NCBI GenBank assembly: GCA_031772625.1
Contig: CM062812.1
Span: 729,776,300-729,840,299, forward strand
DNA: 64,000 nucleotides
Reading direction: 5' to 3'
DNA from: Pinus tabuliformis
Taxonomy: Eukaryota > Streptophyta > Pinopsida > Pinales > Pinaceae
Shown one piece after another: positions 22,331-36,085 of the stretch (its first letter is position 1; the number at the start of each line of letters is the position of its first letter). The notes below the pieces were generated by a model. It was not told the DNA's origin. It searched no databases and saw nothing but the letters and a program-made list of their open reading frames with translations. The position numbers and the translations under genes are program-made.

Positions 22331-22507
22331 CCATCCTTCAGAATCAAGCCATAGCTTAGGCTAAAGCGCAATGGAAGTACTTGCACCTCTAGGAGTCTAC
22401 TTGAGAGATGGAGGATAAAATGTGTGAAGTATTTCCTATTTTATTCCAAGAGAAAGGGAACTAAAAGGAGAACAACAAGGACAAAGTTTATTTTGAGACG
22501 CGGAATA
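22331..22507 (+). pseudogene. Chromodomain remnant at the end of a Tekay/Del-like gypsy pol
   Basis: One plus-strand frame gives AILQNQAIA, AQWKYL and EMEDKMCEVFPILF with intervening stops. These are the spaced features of the integrase-terminal chromodomain of Tekay/Del chromoviruses: a Val/Ala-x-Trp-Lys core and a Trp-Glu-like EMED helix. The same module is seen at 42590-42795 in the better-preserved copy. The frame runs to an LTR start at 22508. The rest of this element's pol is not recognisable to the left, so the copy is truncated or too decayed. Confidence 0.6.
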
Positions 22508-25492
22508 TGTGACACTCTATGTTTTTCCTTTTGAAGACATGGATATTTTTAGACTTTGGAATTATTGTTTGAAATAATGGCTATGGAAGTCGGAATTGAA
22601 ATTATGTGATTATGTAATTAACTTTTAATTGATGAATAAAATAAATTGTTTTGGAATAATTTGGAAAGAGAACAAGAGAAATATATATTATTTTCTATTC
22701 TATAAATTTTGTAAGTGGTCAAGTCCACATAGTGGGTCTTCCTAAAATATTCTCCTAGAAATCCCATGCAAAATTGCTAATTTGAGAATAATATAATTGG
22801 ATAGAAAGATTATGGTAATACTTAGCTAGAGACAATTGCTAAGTTTGGTAAAAAAACACAATAGGAGAGAAAGGTGCACTTTAAAGAAAAAGAAATACTT
22901 TTCTTTTTTTATTTTAAGTAAACATTATAGGTAATAAAAGGGTGCATACCCTAAATTATGGGCATTGCTAAGGAAAAAATTATTGGGAAGAACTATAAGA
23001 AAACCACTAAGGAATACAAAGAGTTGGTTGATTCTTGATGGAAAGAAGTTTGGGCTTGGGGGGAATTGTTGTTTATAATTCATTTCTTGGGGGGAATGTG
23101 CTCTCTCCTTGAATATTTGGAAGAGACTAGTTATGGTCATGTAATTATGATTTTAATACTTATGATGAATTATATACATGTTCGTTACTAATAGTACTAT
23201 GATGATTGTCGATTAGGATGGTAAGGTAAATAAATGATTTTATATGATTTGAATATTTTCATGTGTGGTCAAACAAGCTCAGATTTAGAAGTGAATATAT
23301 TCTCCTCTAAGAACTATTGAATTAAGAGATAAATTATGTTTTAATTTGTTCATATGTATTCTAGAGTTAAATTATGACATAGGGAAGTCTTTTTCATCTA
23401 ATTAGCAGTAAATAGTCATTGCATAATTAGACTCGTTGGATACCTGAGATTAAGAAAAGCACAAATGTGGTTGTACGAGTGAATACTTTCGTGCATATAA
23501 TTTTATTTTCTTAGTACATGTGTAACATGTATAATTACACACAACAAGTCATTATCTATTGATTAAAGGGAAGGAGCTGCCTATAATTCGTACAATAGTG
23601 AAATGGAATTATATGAATGTAAAGGTAGTACATAAGTAATGCTTAAGTATCCTAACTATTAAATTTCACAATTGAATGAAATATATGTAATTCATCCACC
23701 TATTATAGATGTGCCTATAATGGCAAGAGGATGACAGACCATAACTTATGACAAACAAACCCCAAGACAAACTTTCAAATTATATACACTATTCAAGAAA
23801 AACATAACCATTATACATAAGAAAATTTAACGAGGTAATAAATAACTTATGCTCTTCTTATGTACAATAATGGACGAAGTACTATTAAACTATGAGAAAT
23901 TAAATATATAGTGCAATCATTAATTCCATTAGAAGTATAAGTGCAATGATATGTCATATAAAAAAATGTGGTAGTTTCAGGACTATGAAAATTAAAAAGA
24001 AGTTATAGTATAAACATCCTTCTATAGTATTACCAAAGAAGTTATAGTATAAACATCCTTTATGAAGTTATAGTATTACCAAAGAAGTTATAGTATAAAT
24101 GTGGTAAACATAAATTTAAGACTAGAAGGACCAATAGTCCTAAGAACCCTCATGTTCATACAGATCATAGAAAATTAATCATAAACACCAAAGCTCTGTG
24201 GAGGAATTATAACCAATATTCTTCAGTCATACTTTAGACATGAATTCAATAGGCTAGTACAACTAACATGCGTAAAGATGAAGTAGATATTAGCATGAGA
24301 GATAAGAGAACACTGCAATCCAAATTGAACAATGGAACACATCCTTCTATGTTTCATACCTATAACAATATCTAAGAAGAAGTTAAGAGAAAAATAAGAA
24401 TGAGATATGAATTGAATTCATAAAATTGTTAACAATATAGTTAGCAAAATAAACTAAGTGTATATCTTATAGTGAGCATAATATTTACTACTCTGTGTAA
24501 TTATGTGTGCAATGAAAGTTCACAAATTAATATAGTGATATAGGAAGGAATAGATCCATTATAAAAGCTTAACATTGAAGTGGAAATGTTATGTTAACAA
24601 TTAAAATGACTTAGCCTAAATAGTCATGACTAAAGGTGTCATAAAAAATTAGTTATTACACAAGCTAGTGTTATGGTGGAAAAAACCTAATCCATAAGAA
24701 ATGTACTACAAAGAAATATTTCCCATATTATAAATAAAACTAACCAAAGACAAGTTTACATGGATGTCAAAGGCTAGAAAATATCATGAAAAAGGAACCA
24801 AGGGTTAGTATCCAATACCATAGGTATAGATATAACCTCACAGAGTGATTGGATATTTAAAATTACCTAAAAGTACTATGATTGGAGTCTAGATATTAGA
24901 GTAAGGTAAATAAGCCATATCTCAAGGTCAGGATTCATAGATAAAACCTACGTCAATGAAGGACTAAAGACTTGTAATATAAATACTCAAATGTGGAGTT
25001 AACTTATGTGGAAATATTACCAATATTACTATAAATTCATAACTTAGAAAATGGTTGAATAGAAACCATCTCCACACCCTTTCCTACAAACAATGCAATA
25101 TTAGTATGATTGTGAGCCATAAGAAGAAAACTGAAATGCATAGAAGGCTTAGAGAAATCGATCATGTAATTACCTTGCACCAATAGTAGCATAATAGAAC
25201 ACTGGTAGTTGACCCCAAAACTTGTCATTACTCTAAGTGAGATCCTTGCTGATTTTTGCATTTATATCATAGGAAAACAAAACAGAATATTGTATATAGG
25301 AAGACGTGAATAAAAATTATAAGTTCCACTAAGAAAATTCACAAGAAAAACAACATTACCTCTTTAATTCTTGCGATAAGGGATTCCTCCTAAGATAAGC
25401 ATGTCCAAGTATGGAGCCATCAAGTGTAACTTTAGCCATATATTGCATGAGAAAATTCAGACATATTTCAGAGCAGAGAGACACTTTGGCCA
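22508..25492 (+). repeat. Putative 3' LTR start and following AT-rich sequence
   Basis: TGTGACACTCTATG follows directly after the chromodomain remnant and a short purine-rich run, as expected for a 3' LTR. No second copy was found and the right end is undefined. Within it a short tandem duplication (23999-24098) is listed separately. The remainder contains no gene. Confidence 0.35.
23999..24098 (+). repeat. Short tandem repeat, about three units
   Basis: GAAGTTATAGTATAAA recurs at about 23999, 24038 and 24083, with shared flanking ATTACCAAA and CATCCTT. It is a local tandem duplication in AT-rich DNA with 39-45 bp units. Confidence 0.7.
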
Positions 25493-28478
25493 TGTAACAC
25501 CCCAAGAAATTAGCTAGATGAATTGTGACCTAGTGTTTTCTTACACTATGGAAAACCTCATGGAGATCTCGATCATTGGATCTAAAAATCCAATCTTAAC
25601 CATTGATTATATGCAGGACAAAGCATCCATGTGAACACATGTGAAATCATAGGAGTAAATATATACATGGCTTGTCCATGGAAATTCCATGTGTTACAAA
25701 TGGCCCATGCCATATAAAAATCATAATATATAGAGTGAAAAATGATGCTATGGTGCAATGGGTGAACTTAACATAAGGCAAACTATGTTATATTCATATA
25801 AATATTTATACGTGGTTCAAAACTATATTATATGAATTTATACATGATTTAATAACGATGTCTTGAGGGTGAAAAACTGTAGTAATATTATTTTAATACA
25901 AGGATTAATTCACTTAGAAATATATATATATAAAGTAGTGTTAATGGGGTAGGGTTGTTATTTCACAAAAAAAAAAACATTATAGTATGGTGGGCAAGTT
26001 GAACACCATATATAGTTTAAACATGAGATCCATTCATATAAAGAAAAAGAAATCTAGTATAATTGTATATGAGTAAATGAGTAGCAAAATAAGCATGGTG
26101 TCACTCTTGTCTTGACTAAAATTAAAGTAATAGTGGAAGAAATGAAGTTATGGGTTCTTTTAAGTTAAGAAGAATATATGGGTCTCAAATATAGAGTATT
26201 AATAATTATACTTTAAGAGATAATAATAATGCTAAACATTTTTTTGCAGAATTATGAGGTATGTTGCAAACCTTGACTGCCTCTCATTTGTCATTTGGTT
26301 CTTTGAATATGGTCATTGTGGAATTTGTTCCCTATCTATAAGCCATGTTCGTTTTGCCTCAACTGCACATAATGCAAAGTAAAAGGATTATGGAATATTT
26401 TAATTCCTTCTATGTGTTCATTCTTGGTGTGGAGAGGTTATTTAAAATTTCATTCTAGATCATGTTAACTGTGGAGGAATTTATGGAAGACTCCATCACA
26501 TTGAATTTAAATTTAGGGTTTTTACTCTTCATGGTATTTGAGATTGTTGAGACCTTCATCTTGGAATATTTTGTTTATGACTATCTCAAGATTATTTCAA
26601 CTTGTCTGATGTTCATCATTCTCATGGCCATCATGGCTAAACAATCACATATTTTATATTATCATATTTGGACTTGGATAGAATTGAAAGTAATGTATTT
26701 TATGCTGCACATACTCTAAATTTTGCAATTGGTGATTACTAGAGGGGTGTGCATTCTCTTTATTTAATGCCATTCACCTGCAGCTTGCAAGTGAATATAG
26801 AAGTGAGCTTATAATAATTTTTACACTTAAAGGAAAAATGTTGACCTATGATAATCCAATTGTCAGTGCTTTTGTAACAAAAAAAATAGGCATGGATCTG
26901 GATCAATTAATGCATTTATTTTTTTCATTCATGATAATAATACAATTGTGGTTTTGTTAATGGATATGGTTTTTCATTTACATTAATAAAATAACCATGG
27001 TTTTATTGATACATGGATTTATTTAATCCATTTGAAATATGGATAATGTAGACATGCACTTTAATTGCATGCATTTGTATAATGAATTTTAAAGAAAGGA
27101 AACAAGAATAGTCATATCTGATATTAATGCACATGGTTTTGTATTAAAAAGACTAATTAGATTGATACCCATGGTTTTACAACAAAAGAGTAACTCGAAA
27201 TTAATACCATGGTATTGCGAATTTATACCCATGGTTTTTCATTTTGTTCAATGATGATGACAGTATTGTTTTGAACTAGTAGCTAAGGTATTCCATGTGA
27301 TAAATGCAATAATAGTTAAGGTTCTATATTTCATAATGCATTTAAAAATAAAAATCTAGTTGCAGTTATGATTTTTCTTTAATGAATTTTCAAGAGAGTG
27401 CTCTCATGCAAAGACATAAAATACATAGAAATTATTCATGATTATGACATAAAAATGATAACCAGTAGATATTGAATCTTTCAAATGGGGAGATCTATAT
27501 TCTCTCACATTTTATTTAAAAGAAAGAACATAAGATTTTAGGTTCTGATAATTTGGTATTGAAGGAATTGTAGGTAATCATGACATGAGATATTTTTCTC
27601 ATTATAGTGTTGGAGTGAAGAAATCATGACTATTGCAGAGAATTAAGTGATAGTTTTTGAAATTAATCTCTTTTGTGGAAATCAAATGATTATTTATAAC
27701 TATTTTTATTGGAGGTGGTGATATCATTATATATAACTATTGTTACAAGAAGAACGAAAAATCGTTGAATTTACTTTTATAATTGACAACCTCTTTTACT
27801 AAGATGTATTACTAATTTTTTATGGCTTGACAATGATGATGCATGATGGGGAAGAAAGTTACTGAGGTAAATATTCATTCCATAAGGATGTGGTGATCTA
27901 ATATATATTAGGTAAGGTGTTCGATAAATATGATTACATGTCTAATGTGTGGGCCTTTAGCTAATAATATGCGAATGAAAGTTTATGTTTCTTTTGTAAA
28001 ATTTCAACAATTATCAATGGATGGACTTTTTCGTTGTCATTGGGCGAGGGGCGAACCCCCTTGTGAAAAATTTAATAAGAAAAATGTTTGTTGGCTTTTC
28101 CCTTTAGGTTTTGTATGGTAATTTTACTATTCATTTGTGTGCTTTTCTATTTAGTTTAATCTATCATTATCATCACCTTGCATTATGTTGTTAATTATCC
28201 CATTCATCATGTTTTTAATAAGCCCCGATTAGTTAAATGGTGTTAATGATATGAAGTTTTATTAGAATGGAGTATGTTAACAAGTTGCACTAGTGATTAT
28301 TTCATTACAAAAATATATATTTTCAATTCTATGATTATTCCACATAATGACTGATTATATCAATCATTTATCCATTCAAAAAAATGTGATAAGTCATTTG
28401 GGGAATTCTAAATTATAATAAACTTGTAAAATTTTGAATCTTGCATACTTTGTATGAATTATTTCGAGGGATGTTACA
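25493..28478 (+). repeat. 5' LTR of the LARD-like element (about 3 kb)
   Basis: Bounded by TGTAACACCCC on the left and GTTACA plus primer site on the right. It contains several spaced copies of a CCATGGTTTT / AATACCATGGTATT-type motif between 26990 and 27240. Confidence 0.65.
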
Positions 28479-28480
28479 AG

Positions 28481-28492
28481 TGGTATGAAAGC
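28481..28492 (+). other. Primer binding site (initiator tRNA-Met type)
   Basis: TGGTATGAAAGC matches the plant consensus TGGTATCAGAGC at ten of twelve positions and lies two bases after an LTR end. Confidence 0.65.
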
Positions 28493-31400
28493 TAGGTTGC
28501 AACACTCACAACTCGTGGGTTCTATAAGAACAAGAAGAAGTAGAGGTATGATACTATTGGTTGAAGCTAAGGCATGAGACTAAGAAAATTACATTCTATT
28601 ATATGGATTATACTTTGTTTAATATTAAATGGATAATAATGCTAATCGCTACTTTCTGATAATAGTATTGATGGCGTTGAGTCCTCTTGTTGATAAAACA
28701 TGGCTCAAAATTATGTTTCATTTTATTATAATTAAATTATGGACAATATTGAATACTCACAAAATGAATAGTGATAGTGTGGATTACAAATAAATACCAA
28801 CCTTTGTCTCCATACGCTTATGATCATGTTTATTGATGCATTAAATGCTTGGAATTGTACCACATTTCTTATGGTTTTGGGAAATGAATAAATACACGCA
28901 TCGTTTCTTCAAGAATGAGAATAATGTGAAAGTGAAATGGTTTAGGAGGTCATGGAGATGTTGAGATGATGAGTGGGTTTTCCTTGATTTTTTTGATAAA
29001 ATGTTAGAATGTTTGAAAAACATTAAAGAACCCTCTTAAATTTTTATCATAAGTAATGAATCAAATGATAGGTATTATTAAATGCTTATTAATAAATTAC
29101 AAGGATGCTTTGTATAACCATAATGGTTAACAAATGATTGTATCTTGTTGTGAAGTTACCCTAAATGTTGGTTGAATTTACAATAAATGGGTGCAACCAC
29201 TTATTTAGTATATTGGCTGTGAATTAGCATTGCATGGCATCATTTACAATAATTGCAATACTAATAGATTGTATGAAAAATGGTCAATAAGCTATTAGAC
29301 ATACCTCTGAAGGTATAAATATGCATTAGTTGGTTTTTGTTTATTTCTATAATTGTAAACAAGTTGATAATGGTAGTTCATTATCATATTATTTATTTAA
29401 TGCTGACAATACATCATTCAACTTTGGGTCTATTATTTTGAATTAAAATTGGCTAATGCTACCAGTATTTGTTTCCAGTACTCAATTAGTAATAGTAAAT
29501 TAGTATCCTCATATGACTGAAGTTTTGAATATAAATTATAGGCTCTTATGTGTGTTAATATAGTGTGAAAGAAATATTAATGTCTATGGATGTGGCTATT
29601 TCTTTAACCATGCATAAGCATGATTGTAAATTCTTGAATATCATAAAGAACTTAGATCACAATAGAAATAGTTCCTTAGAAAGGTGATTAATTTAATATA
29701 ATTGCATTGTTTGACAATCACGATGCATTGTTGTAAAAGAATCATTATGGCTTTCTCATTAGCATCTTGAAATTATGGAACATTCATGCCAATTTAGTTA
29801 TGGAAATATTCATGCATTAGAAAATAACCTATGACTTATAAGTCAGATGATTATTGCATATCATTACTAGAAAATGGAAGAATTCCATAACACTAATTGT
29901 GAAACATGTTCATTCGTATAATTTTCCATAATGGTGATATAAAGGAAAGGGTTTTGGAATTTTATATGAGTTTAAAAACATTTATATATGGTAACTGGTG
30001 TGATAAAGGTAGGAAAGTTTATTTGATAGATTGATAATGAAATTCCTAATAATTGTAATGTATGTGATGGAATACATTATGTATGTTATAAAAACATGAT
30101 GATGAAACTAATAGTAGGTGTTGATGATTACATTAATTGTTCAAATTTTAAACATGAAAATGTAATTCTACAAGTATGAATGATGGTGCTAATATTAATT
30201 AGCTTTTATAGATCATGCATTTAATTAAATATTTTCATTTTCATCCTTTAGAAATTCATATAGTCTATGTGAATATTGTTGATGACACTACATATTAAAT
30301 CTAATTAGTCAAGTCCATTTTGTTGTAGAATTTGTGGTGTTATCACTATCATTGCTAAAGGGAATTTGGATGGAAATTTTTTCTATTGCATTACTGATTT
30401 CTTTAACCATAAAAATTCACCAATATTATCTTCACATTAGTAATATTGAATAGTGACTTATGGTTCAAAACATTTACATGAAAATAAAATATCATTTTGC
30501 ATGGATTCGAATTGCTTTGGATGTTAATGTTTGGATATGAATAGTTATATCTATTAGAATGTCTTGTTCCCATAATTTTTGTTATGGAAAACATCTCAGT
30601 GGAAACTTTGTTTTAATTCCCATATGCGTATTGTCTGGAGGATGAATTGTTATTTTATATGGTTACTCTTAATTCATGTAAGTTGTTTATGTAAATGAAA
30701 AAAAATTAATAGGATCAATACTTTCTTAATTTGTTGAAGTATTGAGAAACATTAATGGATGTGAAAATTGAAATGCATTTTCAGTATATTTGGTAAGATC
30801 TTTTTTATGCAAATAACAAGATTTTATAAAGGGTGTGGTTTTATGGAATACAATTGTGACAAATGTTGATATTATAATTAAGCAGGGGTAGGCAAATGTT
30901 AGCCCAGTGGTGTCAATGAGATTCTGACAACATGAAATATAAGAACTGTTGAAAGGTAAAAAAGTTACAATGCAACTTGTGATTGAAAATGTCAAGGTAT
31001 CATGTTACCATTATGTATGAATGACGCAATATTTTTCAATAGAAGATATAATGGTGTTTTCCTAAAATGCATCTTTTCTTATTACGTGGAAAAATTGAAT
31101 TGAACACTACCTGTGAGACATGAGATTTCAGTCATCATTCCTAAGAATTATTGGATTTTAGGTGACACACTGATTGAGGCCAAAACTACGAAGAAACTTA
31201 GGTGGAAAGGCTTAATATTTTTCAAGGAATCATGCGATGATAGGAATAATGAGTTGGTAATTAAAAAAATTTCGAGGAAACATTCAATGATAGTGGAAAT
31301 AGAGTTGTAGATTTTCTTATTATAATTAATATTTTATTTTAATAAAATAATCTTGAGATTAACAAGCAACGCCAGGGAAAAGTCAATGATGAGTTGTAAG

Positions 31401-32231
31401 GGAGAAATCCAAGAAACTGCTTGAAAATTGAAATGAGGTGGTGATGATACACATGTCGAGGGCTAAAAGTTTCATTTTCCTGAGGAGGAACGACACCTAA
31501 CATGGATAGGATAGGATATATAGTGGAATAAGTCCTATGCAAAAGTGGTGGGGTTGTTTAGTATTCTATGAGGGATAGGGGTTCAAGGATAAGTGCAGTT
31601 GAAATGAATTAAAAGGGAGGGTCTGATGCCATCAGAGCATCTTGGGACACATGGCTAAGATGCATTCTCTGATGCCACTAAATTTCTTGAAATAAATTTC
31701 TATACAACACAAAAGGAACATGGGTTGTGAAAGGTATCACAACATAGTTTTGGAAGATGGAAGATGGATTCGTCCCTACAAATTCATGATACTAGACTTA
31801 TGGATGTCATTGGCAAGGGATAAGACAATATGAACCATGTGTAGTTATGGCTATTTTAATCATTCTTCTGATTAAAGAACCATATCCTCCATAAGTAATA
31901 TGGAATTGCATAAATGCTTCATAGTTAAAAATATTTTTTATTTAGAATAATGTGCTTACAATTGAGAAAATACTAACTGGATTTCCTTGGTTAATGCACC
32001 ACTGTGTATTATCTTTAAACTAATGAACCACTCAAGGTGGTTGTTGTGAGGCTAATAAACCACTCTTAGAGTGCTTTCCATACTTGATAAACCACTTGTA
32101 ATTAAACTATTGCATCGATTTTCCATTGTTTCCAAGAATATTTGGAAGTTAAAAAGCCAAAAACTATAATGATGATGAGAGTAAGAAGAGAAGAACACTA
32201 AAGGATGGTGTTACTATTTAAGCAAGGATTA
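28493..32231 (+). other. Interior of the LARD-like element, no recognised gene
   Basis: AT-rich throughout. The longest open stretches (89 codons at 30726-30995 minus; 65 codons at 31113-31310 plus) have no recognisable domain. A purine-rich segment near 32171-32192 could have served as or near the polypurine tract. Confidence 0.5.
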
Positions 32232-33500
32232 TGTAACATCCCTTGAACCCAAAAATGCATTCTAATTTTGAATACTAACTAATAGTTTTCATTTATGATT
32301 GACAACATAGAAAACATGAAAAATTTTAGGGGATAAATTTCACAACTGGGCTATTTTTTGGACATTTTCTAAAAAATATATTCACCAATTTCATTAAAAA
32401 TTAGCTTATTTTTTACATATATATGACTAAATGGGTGATATGCACTAAAATTTTATCAATTTTAATATTAATTACATGTTTTATCTTCATAATTTGCCTA
32501 CATACTATACATACAAAATTTCAGACCAGAATAGTCACCTACAATACTATATATAGGAAAACTAGTAAAACCTTAAAAAAAACCCTAATATAAAATATCA
32601 TTGGACTAAAAATAAATGCATGGAGGAATAACCATGATTTTATATGTACATGGATTTATCTAATGAATTTGAAATATAGATAAGATAGGTGTGTACTTAT
32701 AATGGTATGCATTTGCATAAGGCATCTGAAATAAAGGCAACAAGAATAGTTGTATTTTATATTATTAGCATATGTTGTTTCATGGTAATAACAAGAATAT
32801 TCGTAGCTCATATTTGTACACATGGTTTTATATTAAATGGAAAAGGTAGATTGATACCCATGGCTTTGAAACAAAAGAGTTATTGGAAATTAATACCATG
32901 GTATTATGAATGTATGCAGATGGTTTTTCATTTTTTAAATCCAATGGTATTATGGTTTCACAATAGTAGTTATGGTATTCATGTGCTAAATGCAATAATA
33001 GTTTTTGTTATATATTTGATAATCCATTTGAAAACAAAAGGCTATATTTTTTGTTATCAATTTTCTTTAATGCATTTGCAAGGGAGTGCTCTCATGCAAA
33101 AATGTATAGTACATAGAAGTTATTAATGATTCTGACATGAAAATGGTCAAAGATAGATATCTAATTTTTGGGATGGAGATATATAGATTCTTTCCCATTC
33201 TACTTGGAAGAAAATCCATAATCTTTTGTGATTTGATAATTTTATATTGTGGGAATTACACTAAAAAATGACATTAGAGATTTTGATGACAATATTGTTG
33301 TAGTGAAGAAATCTAGACTTTTGGAAGGAATAAAGTGACAATTTTTTAAACTAATCTCTTTTGCAGGGATCGAACGATGGTTTATAACTAATAATATTCC
33401 AGGACATGAGAACATTATATAATTTTTGTTACATGAAAAATGTAAAATCAATGAATGTAGTTTTACAATCAACAACTTCGTTTACCGACAAATATTGTTG
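32232..33500 (+). repeat. 3' LTR of the LARD-like element, partial
   Basis: TGTAACATCCC start; similarity to 26970-27800 of the 5' LTR is evident from about 32630 to about 33480, while the first ~1.4 kb of the 5' LTR corresponds to only ~0.4 kb here. An AT-rich microsatellite (TTA)n lies just beyond at 33637-33656. Confidence 0.55.
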
Positions 33501-35375
33501 ACTTATTAAAAAGGGGTTAAAGGTGTTAACTTCCTAACCTGGTTTATTGAGATATTTGAAGGTGAGAATAAACTTTAAGATGAGAATTTGAATAAAAAAT
33601 ATTTTCCCATTTAAAGTTTATATTAAGACTAATATGTTATTATTATTATTATTATTCAAATTCCATACAAGAGTTTTATATTAAGAATGGAATGTATTAT
33701 AGATCCCCTTCTTATTATAAGGTAATTGAATATTTTTACTTTCAATTAATTTGGGGAATTAAGAATTATTGAGATGGGGATGAATAAATCATAAACGTTT
33801 ACAATTATTTAACCTATCATAGAATAATATGAAAGACTTATACAGGGAAAAAAAATTCACATTTACACAATGATTTGATATGGAAACCCTTCTGGGAAAA
33901 AAACCACCAAAGATTTGTTTGTATTATGATGTAATAAATAATGATAACTCTGATTACATCAAACTTGGTGAGAAACCACTCATATGAAACCCCAACCTCC
34001 TCATATTAGAAAGCACCAATTTGTAGAGCCACAAACTTGGATCTGTGCAGGCACTGACCTCCTTTAACCAATTAGATCTATATTTTCATAGGATTTTCAA
34101 ACTCAAATCTCTAGAATGCTTGCTTCAATTTTATTTTTCATTTGTTTTTTTATCCTCCTGCTTTCACATCTTCCTTCAAGGTTCCTTAGCATCATCAGGA
34201 TTTTATTCATTCTACAGGAACACGTTTCTACAATCTGTGATACTATACTTCTACACATTACTTGTTATTGTGATATGTTGCTTTCACTCTATTTTTAACT
34301 CACTTCCACACATATACTCTAGTTTTCTCCCATTTATTCACTACATTTTGGATTTTATTCAAATATAAACTCCACACTGCTAAGGAATAGGACCTTCAAT
34401 GAAATCAAACTATGCTTCAGAAAATGTTCCATTTTACTTTTTTCTACTTGACGAAGTGATTCTTCTGTGATTTTACTCACATCTAGCAGTTGAGTTCACG
34501 TATGTATAGTTTTAGAACTTTGTTCACTTTTGCAGGGTGTCAAATCACATATTTAATTTTTACTAGCCGCAATCTTTCCCTTCTCACCAACTTCTACTCA
34601 GACCCTCCCTTTCTTCATGTAATATCCATGATTTCATTTAATCTCAACTAGTCATTATCCATCACTTCTTATCATGATATGAGGTCCACTATTTATGTAG
34701 TTTTGAATTGTCTAGATAAGTAACTATTCCTTTAGATTTTTGTAAATAAATCTAGTGCCAAATACTCAACCAGAGATGTTGCTATATCTTTAGTTCAATT
34801 TTCAAAGTACTACATTTTGCTGCATAACCAATCCTTTATAGCTAAGGTTCTTAACCTCACATACGAGTTCCAAATTTCTCATTCCTTGTAAAAAGTACCT
34901 TATATGCCCGAGAACAATAACTTGAGTGTTACTGTGCCACATGCCTTTGCACTCTTGCCAGTTTTAATATCATTCTAAAATAACTCATGTCATTAATTTT
35001 GTGTCACATGATGGTGAGAGACAATTCCTATGTTCAATAACTACTAATAGTGGGACTGCTTCAAACATGACCCTTGGCATAAACTTCGATAACGTGCCAC
35101 ATCGCCTACAAAGTCACATATCGACATCAATAATTCCATGTTTATTGATTATTGTTTCCATGTGTCATCAGGATATGGCCCACTTTTCCACCTAAAAGCC
35201 TCAAATGAGCATGTTTCATGTCACCTACTATTTCATGTCACACGTCGTTTATTGAGGACACTACCACCTCTATGCCACCTCATCTACCAATTATCCAGAG
35301 GTGTGAATTTCTTGAAAATTGTTGTTCATATGAAATTACCGTCTCTCGGAGTGTGGCTCTTGACCTCTTCATAGT
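33501..35375. other. No recognised gene; possibly rest of the copia 3' LTR
   Basis: T-rich sequence with two overlapping plus-strand open stretches (34045-34368) rich in Phe, Ser and Leu, typical of translated T-rich DNA. The region may be part of the long LTR of the minus-strand copia element on its right, but no second copy is available for comparison. Confidence 0.35.
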
Positions 35376-35526
35376 TGTGACATCCACAAAAGGTTTCCTG
35401 GGTGGGACGTGAACCATTAAGACTTCCCTTAACCTTCGCACTACTTGATATCAATGTTTACATGGTGTTGAACAATGTCCAATTCAACTCATATAATTTT
35501 AATCAATGACAACATTATGTCCAACA
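35376..35526 (-). repeat. 3' LTR edge of minus-strand copia element A
   Basis: The right boundary is clear: ...TTATGTCCAACA ends at 35526 and is followed by ATCTCCACCTTTGC (35527-35540). On the minus strand that is a polypurine tract GCAAAGGTGGAGAT leading into TGTTGGACATAATG, a very typical copia junction. The left boundary at TGTGACATCC (35376) is only a candidate; the LTR may extend further left. Confidence 0.5.
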
Positions 35527-36085
35527 ATCTCCACCTTTGCAATTCATGGAAACGATTCCAAACATGTTTAAGGCATTTGTGGCAATGACGAAAGTAGGAG
35601 GAGACACCCCCCTAAGAATGATACTTACCATGGTTGATTACACACTACTTGAATGTCATAGTCCAAAACAACAATGTTTGTACTGCTCATCTCCTTCTCA
35701 TTATTTTCCTCTCTCCATAGAATATTTTCCTTGATAAATGCTAGATCCTATTCTCCCCCTTTTATGTTGGATTCATTGTGTACCACAATTTGGTATCTTC
35801 TCCCATAAATTCTTCCTATTGGATGCCTATAACACACCAATGTATTCTACAATAATGTTTGGCTTCGTCTTCCCATTTGACATCAATGGTGAAATGTGGA
35901 TAGGGATGAAAACTCTCCCCATAAAATCATGCCTTCTCAAACCAACACAGTTTCTTCTACCACCATACATACAAAGTAAAAAGTATGTTGATTGAAATTT
36001 CTTTGCTTGCTCAATGTTTTGTTCTTGTATCCTACTCATGAAATTTTTCAAAGAATATATTAGTTGTGTGGTCTCAAACACTACG
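35527..36085 (-). other. 3' untranslated part of copia element A
   Basis: Lies between the end of RNase H and the 3' LTR on the minus strand. It contains a second polypurine-like run (CTCCCCCTTTT at 35754-35764 on the plus strand). The overlapping 84-85 codon open stretches here have no recognisable domain. Confidence 0.4.

Larger units (their letters stand above)
25493..33500 (+). mobile_element. AT-rich LTR element without recognisable pol (LARD-like)
   Basis: A 5' LTR (25493-28478) starts TGTAACACCCC and ends GTTACA. It is followed two bases later by TGGTATGAAAGC (28481-28492), a slightly changed initiator-Met primer site. A second copy starts TGTAACATCCC at 32232 after a purine-rich stretch (32171-32192). 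LTR-specific sequence around 26997-27240 (repeated ACCCATGGTTTT and AATACCATGGTATT) reappears at 32636-32935, and similarity is lost after about 33500. The 3.75-kb interior shows no gag, protease, RT or integrase in any frame I could read. Element size and lack of coding fit a large retrotransposon derivative. The right LTR is shortened by more than 1 kb and its end is not visible. Confidence 0.65.

Noticed and set aside
23999-24098. CRISPR-like array
   Set aside because: Only three near-copies with repeated flanks and no distinct spacers; a simple tandem duplication in plant DNA.
34045-34368. 107-codon Phe/Ser/Leu-rich plus-strand stretch, membrane-protein-like
   Set aside because: Hydrophobic appearance follows from T-rich DNA; no start context and overlapping frames are equally open.
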